DNA of 64,000 nucleotides from Acanthaster planci (GCF_001949145.1 NW_019091409.1:790955-854954); one strand, 5' to 3'. Positions 38,333 through 50,211 are shown, counted from the stretch's first letter. Numbers and translations: made by a program. The notes: a model not told the origin generated them from the sequence alone.

Positions 38333-38500
38333 GGACACGTTCAATTTTGTTTGGATTTCAATCGCTCTTTTCCTCAAACGGTCTCGTTTGTTTTGTAAAT
38401 ACTGTCTATACAGCGTGTTGCATTTGTAGCCCACGAACGTCCCAAGTAAAAAAGACACCGCCAGAGAAACCGCAAGCGCCTTCCCTGAAATGTATGCCAT
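38330..38500 (-). CDS. MTLN: Mitoregulin-like mitochondrial micropeptide, 56 aa
   Basis: An ATG at 38500 opens a 56-codon ORF ending in TAA at 38330, the same length as human mitoregulin. As I recall the human protein, the two align without gaps and share roughly a third of their residues. Shared positions include MA at the start, F17, G20, G24, N28, YL at 34-35, RL at 41-42, Q50 and KL at 52-53. The layout also matches: a short N terminus, one hydrophobic helix at about residues 8-25 (AVSLAVSFLLGTFVGY), then a basic helical tail (RDRLRKRAIEIQTKL). Mitoregulin is an inner-membrane, cardiolipin-binding micropeptide that supports fatty-acid oxidation and respiratory complexes. The start context is strong (A at -3, G at +4). 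TAA is followed by AAAG and a donor GTAAGAA, so the ORF lies in one exon with a downstream intron. The homology rests on a short sequence aligned by eye. Confidence 0.75.
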   Translation of the reverse strand: MAYISGKALAVSLAVSFLLGTFVGYKCNTLYRQYLQNKRDRLRKRAIEIQTKLNVS

Positions 38501-38728
38501 TCTATTGCCTGGCCGGGGTCTTCTGACCTGCAGATCCCCCACAAGTTCTCCGACCCCTAGTGGGGCTGTGGCTGGTCAATCCACACGCGCTTGATATGGA
38601 AAATAGCTGCAGCCTAGCCGCATCTGTCCTCCAAGCGCCTTTCCGAAATCCCGACGGTGGCCGAAGTAAGGACGGTCACTGCTGCTGCGGTACACGTACA
38701 CACGTACACATGGTGCCATGCCCGGTCC

Positions 38729-39043
38729 GTAGTCTTCGATCAAGGCGCCCGCGGCGAAATGGATAGTCTTTTAAGAGCGAGGGATCTGGAGGAGACTAGT
38801 TTAAGCACCTAACCAACGCACGATGAAAGACTACACAACGAACCGCACGCACGCACTCCCGATCCCCGCGGTGGCGCGACAGTCCACGACGTGACACACA
38901 CAGCTCGGCTGCTGCATGCGCATGCATGGTTAATGCGGTTCGTCGTGTGGTCTTGACCAAAGACTGGCTAGCGCCGCGCAGCGCTATACAATCTTTGGTC
39001 TCAACTATCCATTTTACCGTGGGCGCCCTTGATCAAAGGCTAC
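38729..39043. mobile_element. Foldback element, family B, upstream of the mitoregulin-like ORF
   Basis: GTAGTCTTCGATCAAGGCGC...AAATGGATAGT at the left is mirrored by ACTATCCATTTT...GGGCGCCCTTGATCAAAGGCTAC at the right, with arms of about 40 bp. The ends match the small element at 59629. It starts 229 bp upstream of the ORF start codon. Confidence 0.65.
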
Positions 39044-39268
39044 CCGACCCCTGACATCGACAACGTGCGACCTCATCTGAGCACGAACGAAGGATAATCT
39101 GAGTTAACAATTAACTTTAGAAAAATAAATTCACCAGCTCGGTTGCAGATTTCTATGTTTTAAAGCAGCATATTTTCCCTTTATTTTCACGACGGGCCTA
39201 AACCTTTGCAGATGTCGTGGCGGCCAACAGCAGACGGAGACGTGTCCTTCCCCAAACAACTGCTATTT

Positions 39269-39274
39269 TTTATT
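39269..39274 (-). terminator. Candidate poly(A) signal of WDR74
   Basis: AATAAA on the minus strand about 830 nt past the WDR74 stop codon. A second copy lies at 39180-39185. Confidence 0.3.
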
Positions 39275-40104
39275 TGTTTTTTAAATCTGAAAGACAGCTT
39301 CCATGGGTGAATATCAATTTTAATACGATCTGAACTATTCTATGGTCATATCAACTTTTAAATGTTAATAATTGGTCTCAGTCCATTTTATACCTGATTT
39401 GGTAATTTCAATGTGATTCCTCACGTGGCTAAAATGGTAATCTTTGAGTCAGTTTAAAAGACTCCTGGGAAAATCTTCCCCCTAAGCACTGTTGATTCCT
39501 CAAACAAAAATGTGGCTTTTCCTTCAATTACCAGCAACTGACAGTGCCAGTTTTGCCTGCCACCTGAAGGCTTGCTTGGGGGATGAACACTAATGTTATT
39601 TAATAATATTCACCAGGGGATGGGATGGGACAGGATGGGAAGGGCATTGGGAGTACGCCTTCCTCTTTAGGCTGTCCTTCCTAAAATAGGTCAATAGAAG
39701 GGGGAAGAGACACTTCCACCTTTTCTCTTGACAGCTTAATACCCACCCACCCTTTTGACCAAAAAAGCTGCTATCTACCCAAGACACTGGAGGAAGTTTC
39801 ACAGCTTCTTTCTTTAATTTAAAAATACCACAAACGCTGCCCTCTAAGATCAGATTCTGACACCAACCTTTCCCGACCCCTTCCTCTTCAAAACAATCTG
39901 CCTGCCAGGCACTTCCCAGAATTTTACAACTAGCTCATTATGGTCAAAGAGGGACAACTCAATGCTTCTACTCAATGGATACCCCTGATACGGCATTTAA
40001 AAGGAGAATGCAGTCTTCCAAAATATAAATAATGTAATGAGCATCAGTTCTACAGGCATGGTCCATAATCCGTTTGTAAATGGCAGGCATGCTGTCTTGT
40101 CCGT

Positions 40105-43100
40105 TTATGTCTCTGCCTGGGCTTTCCGCTTCACAGCACTCCGTGTGGAATCCTTTGCAACCTTTCTCTTGACCTTAGGTGACCTTTCTGTGACCTCTTC
40201 CATCTGCCTCCAGATGGTCTCAGTTTCCTCATCAACTGGTCCCACAGGTTTCTCCTGGGCCTTAACAACTTCCTCTGGGTCCTGATGTAAGAAAAAATTG
40301 GCACAGCACCACTTGAGGATGAAACATGTATTTTGTGAAGTACATGTATGTCTTTATTTGGATAAGGGGGGGGGAGATAAGTGGTTTAAGTTTTTAACTT
40401 GGAAGCTTACTTGGATGTTCAGTGCACTATTGGCTATCACTTTAAAATTGACACAATTACTTGATTTATTTATAGTAATCGGCCTGACCTTACTAGAGGA
40501 CTCATTTTGGTTATAACAAAATAAACATCAGCTCCTTTGAAACCGAATAATTGCCTTGGTACTAGGGGGTCCTGTGTTGAAAATCCTGTGATTTTAAAGT
40601 TCTCTTTGATAGCTAAAATACTTGTTTTGTTTTCATCCAAAATGTTGCCTAAGGCTAATAAAATCTGCAGGAATCTGCCTTGAAAATTATATTGATGAGC
40701 ACTTTACAGAAAAAAATGCAACAGATTGCCAATGGATGTAACAGACACATGCCAGGGAACATTGCAACTTTATAACAAACTTACCACAGTGTCAAAACTG
40801 GCACTGGAAAACATCAAGCAGTTTAGTCTAGACTTCAAGTAGATCTGCATAAGGGTGGAAAAAAAAGGAACAAAAAAGGAATTAGGCAAAAAGTGGCATC
40901 ACCCCAAATGCGGCTACACTTTACTGGTAGAAATGATGCACACCACATCCTTGAGTTTATCTGAAAGATTCTTCTTCATTTTGTGAAGAAAAGTAACGGC
41001 GACTTTCAGGATTTACTTAGTTTTCTTCTTGCATGCAAGAAGTGTGACCCAACCTAACCTGAATCATTAAAAATGCAGGCTTGTCAGAAGGCAAAAGCAT
41101 TGGCAATATACAGTTTAGTGATCCCTAGGCTTTCACTATTACTCTGCATCATAATGTAACCAGAGCTTGCACCACAATGACATAGTGGTGTAAGTGGAAC
41201 TATTATCTATAAAAAGTCCAGTGTGGGTGAAAAAGTAGGGCTTTTAATGATGACTAGGAACACTGGATAAGTTCAAAGAAAGGATGCTTAAATGACCAAG
41301 AATTTCCATAACAAACTCATCCAAATTTAAGTTCCGTTAATGAGTTCCTACTCACACATATCCAGCGGTATGCCCAACCACACTGTTACTCAGTAAATGT
41401 ACTTGGTCTTAATTCTGCATAGCCTGGGGTGGAGAGTATTTTACATTTCCTTGGGGACTTTGATAAATCAACTACAACTCCGTGTGAAACACAGTAAAAG
41501 TATCTCACATGAGTATGAGGGTCACTTGGAAAAGTATTAGAGTGCGGTTGAAGGGAGAGTATTTTGGCAGGAACAGTCACCAAACGCACCTTATTTTCCA
41601 AAGTGCCAGAGGGTATGTGGTGAATCCTCAGAAATCTGTCCAGACCGCAGGATGCGACAAAGGGGAGACTCGGATGACACTCAATAGAGCGGATGCTGCC
41701 GGCGAAACCCTTGTATGCTCTAAGCACTTGGCCTGCACCAGGAAGGAATCATACAAGGAGTTGACCCCAAGGGCTCTGTTGGGCATAAGGTCACGCCCCC
41801 TGCTTTCTCTCTGCTTTTGCCCTTCCCCCCCTCATTAATCCCCCACGTTACGGTTCTCAGACTGCAACTTTGCAAATTGAATTGAGTCCCAATGGCATTA
41901 AATACACCTTGTTAAGTTTCTTATAAGTTAACCCTAACCCCCCAGGGTGTATGTAAAATCGTACTGTTAGGGTTAAGGAAATGCCCATGATGGTCCCAGC
42001 TGAACAATATTTTCAAGCCTTCTATTTTTTTTCTCACAAGTCTTGCTTGTGTATGCAATTTGTTCCTCTTTTCATACAGGGGAATTTGCAATGCAAATTA
42101 AGGTACCTTTTTGGACAAGTGTGATTGTTAAAAAAAGGTTGAATTACCAACAATTTTAAAAGGGGGAAATCTGATGAGCAACAATGTAAAATCAATGACA
42201 GCAGAACACTAAGAAGTATAATATTTATAACAAGTGATTAAATTTGTTTGTTACGACTCTAGGAAACACAACAGACCTTTTCTCAAATCAATGTGTGCCA
42301 TGTTCCCATGCGTGTTGCCAACAACGATAGAACTGGAAGAAAAAAAGAAGCTTGCTCAGAATTACTCAGAATTAATGTAAACACGGAAGTGGCACTTAAG
42401 TCAATACACCCAGGGTGTACAGTTTGGAAATTACTTCATTTTGTCATATCTAGACAAGTTTACTTGTTCCAGCCATAAATGTACTCAAGGAAAACGCCTT
42501 TTTGTTAATTCATTTCAAGAAATTTGATCAATATCAAAGGCAAGCACAATATACATAAGACTTTTGCACATTGTTTAAGGGGCTTGTCTATGCTATAATT
42601 TGTATTTAATATCCAAGAAATCCATTTAGCCTATGAACTAATATTTGTATAAAAGATCAGTAGTTCTATTGTGAAAATTAGGCTCAAAACTCAGGACTCA
42701 CTTTCCCCCTTGTGTGATACCCATGGCCATGAGCGGGTACTCATCAAACTCAACACTCAGCACAGGTCTCCTGCGTGGTGTGCTTGGATCATATACTCGT
42801 ACCTGGACAAAGTAAACACCATTTTGGTGAATACATGTACGAGTTTCATACCCACGACACCGTTAGCTTTAATTGGCTGCTGTAACACAAGAACAGAATG
42901 ACTAAAACACAGCAAATAAACTTTCCATAAATACTGTAACTGATATGATAACCCAGGGCCTGTTTCTCTCTTTGCTTTTCTTAATTAGTGGGTTAGTAGA
43001 ATGCTTATTTTTACACTGATGAACAATGAGCCTTATGTTAGTGTGATCCACCCTTTTTTTTGTCTTTCACGCTTTGAAGCGGATTAGAAAAGGTTTGGAC

Positions 43101-46100
43101 AAGAATAAAGAGTCATCTCCTAATTATCCATTTGCCCCCGTGGAATCTTCCATTTTGTACCTACGTGGTGAAACCCCGTACAGGTTACAATCTTGGAGCT
43201 TTCTGGAATGAAGTGCATATCATTCACACACACAGGCACCCGCAACTCCAGGAAATCATTCCGAACCTGTAGAAAGTTAAAAACCAAACCTGATATACTT
43301 CAGAGACATCATCATTTCATTTCAATCAACCTTTACTTTCTACTAGCAAGTACAGAGCACAAAGTACAAAACGATCTGCACCCATTCAGCTCATACTGTT
43401 GGTCTAAACACATGTGGTAAAGAAAGATTAAAACAGTCTTATTTCAGAACTTTCTCTACAACTATGTCTCTACCTACAAGAAATTGTCTTCAGACCACTT
43501 TTACAGACTTTTGCAGGCTTTAGCTGTCCCTTGAAAGTTAATATGTAACGAAGGTGGACCACTGAAATCCTGCAAGGCCAATGCAAGATTTCAGAGTTTG
43601 AGAAATTAGCATTTATGGTCATGTTTTGGTTCCTAAGTGAATTTTCTCAACAGTGCGAAAATGCTAAAACTGGCCCAACAAATGAACTGTTTGTGTGAAA
43701 ATTGCACTACTCATAACTAATTGCTGATGGGGGAGGGGCAAATTTTTAATTTTCCATCAGAAATGTTGCTGTGTAAACCACAAAGGAGCTGCAACTTGTT
43801 TGCTGACTACACTGACCTGAATTGCACAAATAGGAAAAGTAAGGGCCGATATTTTGATCCTGGCAGAACCTTTCTCAAAGGCAAAAACAATCATGTGATC
43901 TTATGAGGAGTGACATAATGTCAATAAATAATTCTCACAACTTCACAAAGAGGAATACAAAACTTCATATCCCTGAAGACGCTCACATTCTTTGCTCGGA
44001 AGAGTGGCTTTTCTGAGTCATGCAGATCCCACACCTTCAGATCATTTTCTTTGCCTCCTGTTGCCACGACGTTCCTCTTAGCGGGATTCTGTCGCATCTT
44101 GCAGATGTTGGGTCCAACATCAATCTCCGTCTGTGACAAAAAAATAAAAGAAGTCACAATGACTTTTAAGGTATAATTGAATTACTGTTGGGACATTTCT
44201 ATTCGGGTCACCAAATTCTACTAGTTTTTGCTGGGGGGGGTCTTGTGTCTTACTGCTTTTAGGTTTTCTCTGGGTACCCTGCTAAATGCAAAATCAGCCA
44301 AAATCAGAACCTTGCCTAATTGAAAAAAACACACCAAAACAAAAAAAACAAAATCAACCTCCTTCCCCAAATCCCAAAACAAAAAGTATGTGTATTTTGT
44401 TGAGCTGTGAAGTATTCCAGTCAGACTCAAGCCATGGCACACTTTCTTTCTTACTCCAGCGATTCAAAACAACTTTAAACCATTACTGGATACTGTTTCA
44501 GTGACTTGGATTAAGGTGTATGATACGGGAAAGTCATCACTGCACTGAATGGCACTTTTCAACCCAGATGTATTACAGAGAATTATAACTTCCAAAACGT
44601 GACCAACATTCTTCAAAAGGAGCAAAATCCTTCGATGAATTCATTCTATAATCTTCCCAGATTCCCCTGTGGTCCCCTCTTCCACCAACCTACCGCCTCT
44701 TTGTCCATCCCTCTCCATACTTTGAGCAGCCCCGATTCCACGCATGTGATGAGAGCGTCATCATAGGTTGCCAGACCCTTGAACACCCCCTTGGCCCCGC
44801 TGCAATCCCTGTGCTCTGTAAATTCACCTTTCCCTAGGTCAAATGTCTGCACCGTCCCATTTCTCAAACCAGTAAGCACCTGTCGATGGATGTGACAGAA
44901 TTGTTACCCAAGTTTTTCCAAGTTTAAATAATTTTTTGAAATTTTTCAAATGGAATGAACCTGCAAAGCATATGACAACTGGTGAATATAAAAAATGGTT
45001 TAAATGGTGAAAACATGGTGATGTATAACCATTCTTTTCATCCTAACCCTTCAAGGTACTTTGGGTAAAGACCATGCCAGACATATCAGTTTGCACCATT
45101 TGTCAAAGTGGCCTGCCTGCCCAGTGTAATAAGATCCAACAGGTCAACTCTTCCCGAGGCCAGACAGCCTGGGAGTCGAGTCTATGGTTGCCAGTCACCA
45201 CAAGATCCAACAGTTGCATTGTTCAATGGGACTAGCTCCCATTGTCTCAACATGGCCAGTTTGTTCGGCTGCTGTTGATTGCCCAGTGCATCAAAGTGTA
45301 TCAGGTTTTTTCACCCGATGCACTGTGCTGCGTTTGGCAGGGTTAGGCTTAATGGACGTGACTGGTGGCTTTTAATTTCAACTGTCTGAAACCCTTCAAA
45401 TCCACTAAAAATTTTGAAACACTGTGCAGGATTGAGGAAAGCATAGCCCTATCGCACTGTAGACAAATCCAAGGAAACACCATTCCTGTGGGGCCATTAC
45501 ACTCAGTTGGAACTTGAGGACGTGCATGTAATTAAAGTCACAACACTCCCTTAGTCTGAGAGAAATGTAACAAGTGCGTACCACCTTCGTGCCCACAGGA
45601 TTGCCCCAGAGGAAATGGCAGCTAATTCTGGTCACTTTGTGATCTAAATGTAATTACTTGCCTCTTGCTCCTCTTCTGAGGTCCAGCATATAGCTGTGAT
45701 TTCCTTCTCTTTGTCCAGTGTTTTCAGGTCACTGTAATTGGTTGCAATCTTCTTACAAATGTTCACACCTACAAAATTCAACAAGAATTTGAAACATTTT
45801 TAACCATTGGCTAAGACACCAACTGGTGTACTCACCAAAGCACTACTTCTTAACACTGATTTTTTTAAATGCATAAGAATCTAACTGACTTTTAAATTAA
45901 TTCTAAGTTTATCCATCGAAGGTATACCTCTAGAGGAGCCCCATAGATCTAGCAGGATGAAAACATCCCAAGAAGTATCACTGTTCACATTAGGTACATG
46001 GTCTTTGGAGTCACATCAGTTAGCAATCGATGGTGAATTGTATAGTAACAACTGACAATCTCATGATGACATTTCAGAAAACAAAATTTCATGGAAATGA

Positions 46101-47492
46101 TGCACTAGGAGAAACTGTATCTTTTTGTGAATATTGGACATAAAGCTGTTACTTCAGGCGTATCAATGCTCATACTTGCGGTATGCACAACTGTCAAAGA
46201 TGTCGATTACAACCTGATGTATCTTTCAAAGTTACTCCACAGTGACTGTTTAGTGGCTTACTGTGAGCACTCAGTTTCACGTTTGCTTTGTAAATATGAA
46301 TATTCAACATCCATGTCAGGCACAACCTCACATTTAGAAGCCTTATCACTAATTCTGCTTGGGTGATTTGCACAATGGTAGGAAGGCATTGTGGGAAGGA
46401 AAAAGAACAAACACTGACCCTTCTTCCTTCCAAGGGTGTGTTTCTACCATTGTGCAAAATCATTCATGTGGTAAGCGATAAGGCTTATGTATTAAGTAAT
46501 ATCAGCTCCACAAAATACCAGAAAAGGGCAACCTGCCATTTTTATAGAATAATTTTGCCAATATAGTCTGTAAAATAAAACATATGTCATTATGCTCGGC
46601 AGACATTTTTCCCGATAGTGGACAAGCTATTTAATGCTCAAAAATTTAACCTTAACAGCCCTCAACCCTCCAACTAGTGAAGGATTGAGGTCTGTTAGGG
46701 TTAATGCACGAATTTAGGGTAGGGCCTAGCTAGCCCCACTCATATGGCATGGACTCTCACTCCCGCTCTTTCCTTAGCCACACATCCGTATATGCAATTT
46801 CGTGTCGGCGTACTGAAATTTTCGGCGCATCCACTTATCATCATGGGCGCAGTTTCTTTTGCACACAGAGATGATCCTAAGCCTCTCCCCTCATAGTTTC
46901 GACCGCTGTTCAGACTGAGCGATATAAGATACTACATGTGCCAACCTTATTTTAAAGATGGCGACTGTGAGAGCGAGTCTGTGAGATTGAATGGGTGAAG
47001 GCAAAAAGACTGGAAAATACCAGGACGTGAGTGAAATCATTCAATTAATGGCGCTACGAAAGCAGAGAGGCTTCGTGTTCTATCATCTCTGTGTGCAAAA
47101 GAAATTGCACCCACGATGATAAGTAGGTGTGCCGAAAATTGTCAGTACGCCGACACCAAATTGCGTATACAGTTGTGTGGCTAAGGATGGAGCGGGAGGG
47201 AGAGTCCGTGCAACACTAGTGGGGCTAGGGCCTAGCCTGTAATTAATTGTAATTTGTAATTGTACTATAGTACTACTAGTACTACTAGGCCTAGGCACCA
47301 TGCCTATTCCACGATAAGTTACTTAAGTTGTAAAACATACAGACATATGGTTTCCATTGTGTTTAGAGTGCACACATTTATATGACAAGGAAACTCCAGT
47401 TCTCTTCCGAATTCCTAAAACGTGTCAAGTCCCAAACCTTTCAATATTCCTGTTTCTGTGCCGAGCCACACGTTGTTCATGAGCGCTGCCAT
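40105..47492 (-). CDS. WDR74: WDR74, WD-repeat ribosome biogenesis factor (10 coding exons)
   Basis: Coding exons: 47492-47438, 45768-45662, 44879-44694, 44130-43987, 43266-43165, 42802-42702, 42332-42277, 41732-41590, 40844-40785, 40281-40105. They total 1131 nt, or 376 aa plus TAA (human 385), and all phases close. WDR74, the homologue of yeast Nsa1, is a nucleolar WD40 propeller that works with NVL2 and the MTR4 exosome helicase in 60S subunit maturation. Matches to human include NVWLGTETGILKG at the N terminus, ALITCVESGLLKVW, NVVATGGKENDLKVWDL, FRAKNVRNDFLELRVP, TCTGFHHVRVYDP, VASCGLDRFLRIH and IYLKSRLNCL. The C terminus is lysine/arginine-rich (SPKVKRKVAKD, KRKAQ), as in a nucleolar protein. 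Intron 2 has a GC donor (GAG|GCAAGT); shifting to the nearby GT would break the frame. Confidence 0.96.
41928..41976. mobile_element. 49-bp TTAA-bounded mini-foldback in WDR74 intron 7
   Basis: TTAACCCTAAC at the left is mirrored by GTTAGGGTTAA at the right; it resembles the element at 46646. Confidence 0.5.
43783..43890. repeat. Dispersed repeat related to the 54557 hairpin
   Basis: GCTGACTACACTGACC, then GGGCCGATATTTTGATCC, then CTTTCTCAAAGGCAAAA. It matches the 54557 element in reverse order of parts. It lies in WDR74 intron 4. Confidence 0.55.
45651..45664 (-). other. WDR74: Non-canonical GC splice donor of WDR74 intron 2
   Basis: The exon ends GAG and the intron begins GCAAGT; the acceptor is a normal CATCGACAG at 44880. 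The GT at GCAAGTAA would give phase 1 and a wrong reading of the next exon. Confidence 0.75.
46338..46486. mobile_element. Foldback element in WDR74 intron 1
   Basis: AAGCCTTATCACT...TTTGCACAATGGTAG is mirrored by CTACCATTGTGCAAAATC...AGCGATAAGGCTT, with arms of about 45 bp and 149 bp in total. Confidence 0.65.
46646..46704. mobile_element. 59-bp TTAA-bounded mini-foldback in WDR74 intron 1
   Basis: TTAACCTTAACAG at the left is mirrored by CTGTTAGGGTTAA at the right, with TTAA at both edges. Confidence 0.5.
46721..47236. mobile_element. Large foldback element, about 150-bp arms, in WDR74 intron 1
   Basis: The left arm (GGGCCTAGCTAGCCCCACT, TTAGCCACACATCCG, GTCGGCGTACTGAAATTTTC, TTTTGCACACAGAGATGA) recurs inverted at 47083-47236. 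The central 200 bp hold a YY1-like AAGATGGCGAC (46955). It begins about 200 bp inside the intron from exon 1. Confidence 0.75.
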
Positions 47493-47497
47493 CTTGG
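47485..47497 (-). promoter_or_regulatory. YY1-type element overlapping the WDR74 start codon
   Basis: The minus strand reads CCAAGATGGCAGC, the AAnATGGCGGC-type YY1 motif, and its ATG is the WDR74 start codon. In animals this motif typically sits just downstream of the start site of housekeeping genes, so transcription probably begins within a few tens of bases upstream (higher coordinates). Confidence 0.6.
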
Positions 47498-50211
47498 ATC
47501 GCTGAATTGAACAGCGCCCTCATGCGGTGTAAACTATTTTAGGTCTTCGGCTTCGTGTTCTATTAAAAGAGAATCAGTTGTTCTTGTTTATTTTAACTTA
47601 GTCCTCTCGGCTAAAAAGACTCGACCCCATCAACCGGACCCGACCTGTTCTTCTACGCAAACATCCAATAAATGTTGAGGTCAAAAGTTGGATATTTCGT
47701 TAAGTTTCTGAATCCGGAGATATCGGATGAAGCCATATTTAAGGTGCCGTCGAATTGTAACCACAGGTTATCAAATGGCCTGGTTTTCGGGGGCGTGGCA
47801 AAGGGGAGCGACTGAATGATAATAACAGAACTGTCTTCTACCAGTTGTAACCTACACTGCTGTGTTAATTGTAAAAAAATTTATCGGTTGGTTGAACTTT
47901 TGCATTGCTTCCAGGTCCAATGAATGAATTTCAGCTCATGCTGAATTATGATTCGGGGGGAGGGCCTCTCAGTGATGTTGGATTTTCCTATATCCAGCAA
48001 GAAACAAGACCGAGGGGTACCCCCACCAACTTGTCCAATCGCTATACACACTCTGGACTATTGTCACCTAACAAATTCCCCCCAGATGTCTGAAAAGAAT
48101 ACCTCAGATTCCAGTGAGGCAATGACCAACCTCTCACATCTTGCTTCTCATGTCTTTTTCATAAGCAAAATCCTGGCATTCTCATAGAGTGTCATCTGTT
48201 TTTTTTCAATGCAGCCCACTGTCTTGCATTATCCTATAAAATGTTCACTTGGAAAACCCTTCAGAAGTGCAGGCATGGTTCTGAAGCCAATTTTTTTTGG
48301 GGGGGCTAGACCATTCGCAGGTGACGTCACCTGTTAACTTTGCTACTGCGCTGTCCGCTTTCTTTTTTGGGCATTTTTCCCCCTTTTGGGGGGGAGGGGT
48401 CTAGATCCCATAGAACCGTGGCTGAAGTACCGGAACCACAACGGCATATATGGTAGGGGAGCACATTGGAAATTAGGAATTTGTGCAACCTATATACGAA
48501 CGAAGCTTGACATTCCCCAATGAAAAATATGTGCAGATTCACCTGAAAAGTTACTGAAGTTATGCCACTGATACAACCCCCCCCCACTCATTTATGGATT
48601 CACCCAACTTTGGGAGAAATTGAACAACCAACAGGTACCTAACTAAAGACATCTCAAAAGCTGATTTACTTGATGTGGTGAAGGTTGGAAAATTTGTAGT
48701 ATTTATTTACTGCTGATGTTATTTATAACATATTCTTGTTATTCATGTAAATGTACAAAACAGACCAAAAAACAAACAAGCTTGAAACTTACCATATTCA
48801 CGCACGTTTTTCCTTTCAATTTTATTAATTCAGGTTAAACAATTCCTCATGTACCCACATTCAACGTATACCAATTTAGATTTAGCCACTTCCTAAGAAG
48901 TAAAAACCTTTTAAAATTTAAACACCGTAACCCCTTAAATACGAAGGACTGATATTTTCTGTGAACTCATTCTTACATCCATGCTGTTCTCAATCCAGAT
49001 TAGCCTCCACTCAAAAATCTATGATGAAATGTGGGCACACAAACCAAACTGATGAGAATGCACAATCCTTTTCCAGTGACCATGGCAATACTTTCACTGG
49101 TCACTTGCAGTGACCCCCGTAAATGGTGCTGTGATAGCTACAGCATGGAAACATTGTTCTGACAGGTATTCTGTACAAACCGCTTCACAGTGCTTTGAAC
49201 AATTTAAAGAGGCATTTGTAAATATCCAATGGAACACTGGTTGACTAGTCTTTCAATCAGCTGCACCATGAGTTGCACTGTTATAGAGTTAAAAAACAAG
49301 TTTTCTATGACGACAGAGGAATGACAAAAAATACCAACGAGATGGCTATTGTATAGAAAGGGTTTTTTGGTGACCTTGAATGGGAGTATTTGAGCAGCTC
49401 TCACAGGCCAACCCTAGCCTGGGTGGCCATGTGTGCTGCGTCAAACAAGCAAAATTGTGGGGGCAAGGTTGAACTCAAGGAAAAAAGTGAAAGAATGCAA
49501 CCAATTTAAGGTGTCAGCAGCCACAGACAACCAATCACAGGTACCGTCCTTGCAACGCATGCACGTACATGTCACTTTTTTCCACAAGATTTCTTCTTAG
49601 TGGCCGATTCTGACATCATTAATTTTAGAATGCCAACATAGATGGTTTGATAAAAGCTTCTTCAACATCATTAAATATACACATAAAAGCTATTTTTTTT
49701 CAAAAGAAAAACAAGAAATGATTGTACTTTTGATCTTGAATTTACAGGTATGTGCCTGTGCGACATAAAAGGCATTAAATTATTGCTGACTTTTAAGATT
49801 AAATTTAGTTTCTGTACACTGTGCAAGCAAAGTACAGTAAAAAATATTGTACCGCAACAAAAGTAAGAGAAATCACATAAATAAAAGTCTTCAACAAATC
49901 ACTGAATGGAGGGATGTAATTGTTTATCATCTATGATTGATTGAGCCATCTGAGCACAACATAAATCTGTGTTCCACAAAACACAATTGTGACCTAACGG
50001 AATGAATCTGAAATTCCCAAATCTTGCTTTGATTCCAAGATTGCCATTTAATGTTACTTTCACAGTGCAAACAGTAAGGACGTCATGAAAATAAACACTC
50101 TCCTGAACTTGGTAATAAATTTGATTAAAAAGCTGAGAGAAAAATCTAATGAAAGGCTAGGTCCAAATTACGTGACTGTGAGCAGAAGTTAACACAGCAC
50201 CTACGGTAGCC

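Larger units (their letters stand above)
38501..40104. other. Intergenic region WDR74 to mitoregulin-like ORF, GC-richer near 38.5-39.0 kb
   Basis: The stretch 38500-39050 has many CpGs and includes the family B foldback element; it probably contains the promoter of the mitoregulin-like transcript. From 39050 to 40104 it is AT-rich and likely WDR74 3' UTR. Confidence 0.45.

Noticed and set aside
38560-38766. Plus-strand ORF of 68 codons in the GC-rich region
   Set aside because: It lies antisense to the presumed promoter and overlaps the foldback element; no similarity was recognised.
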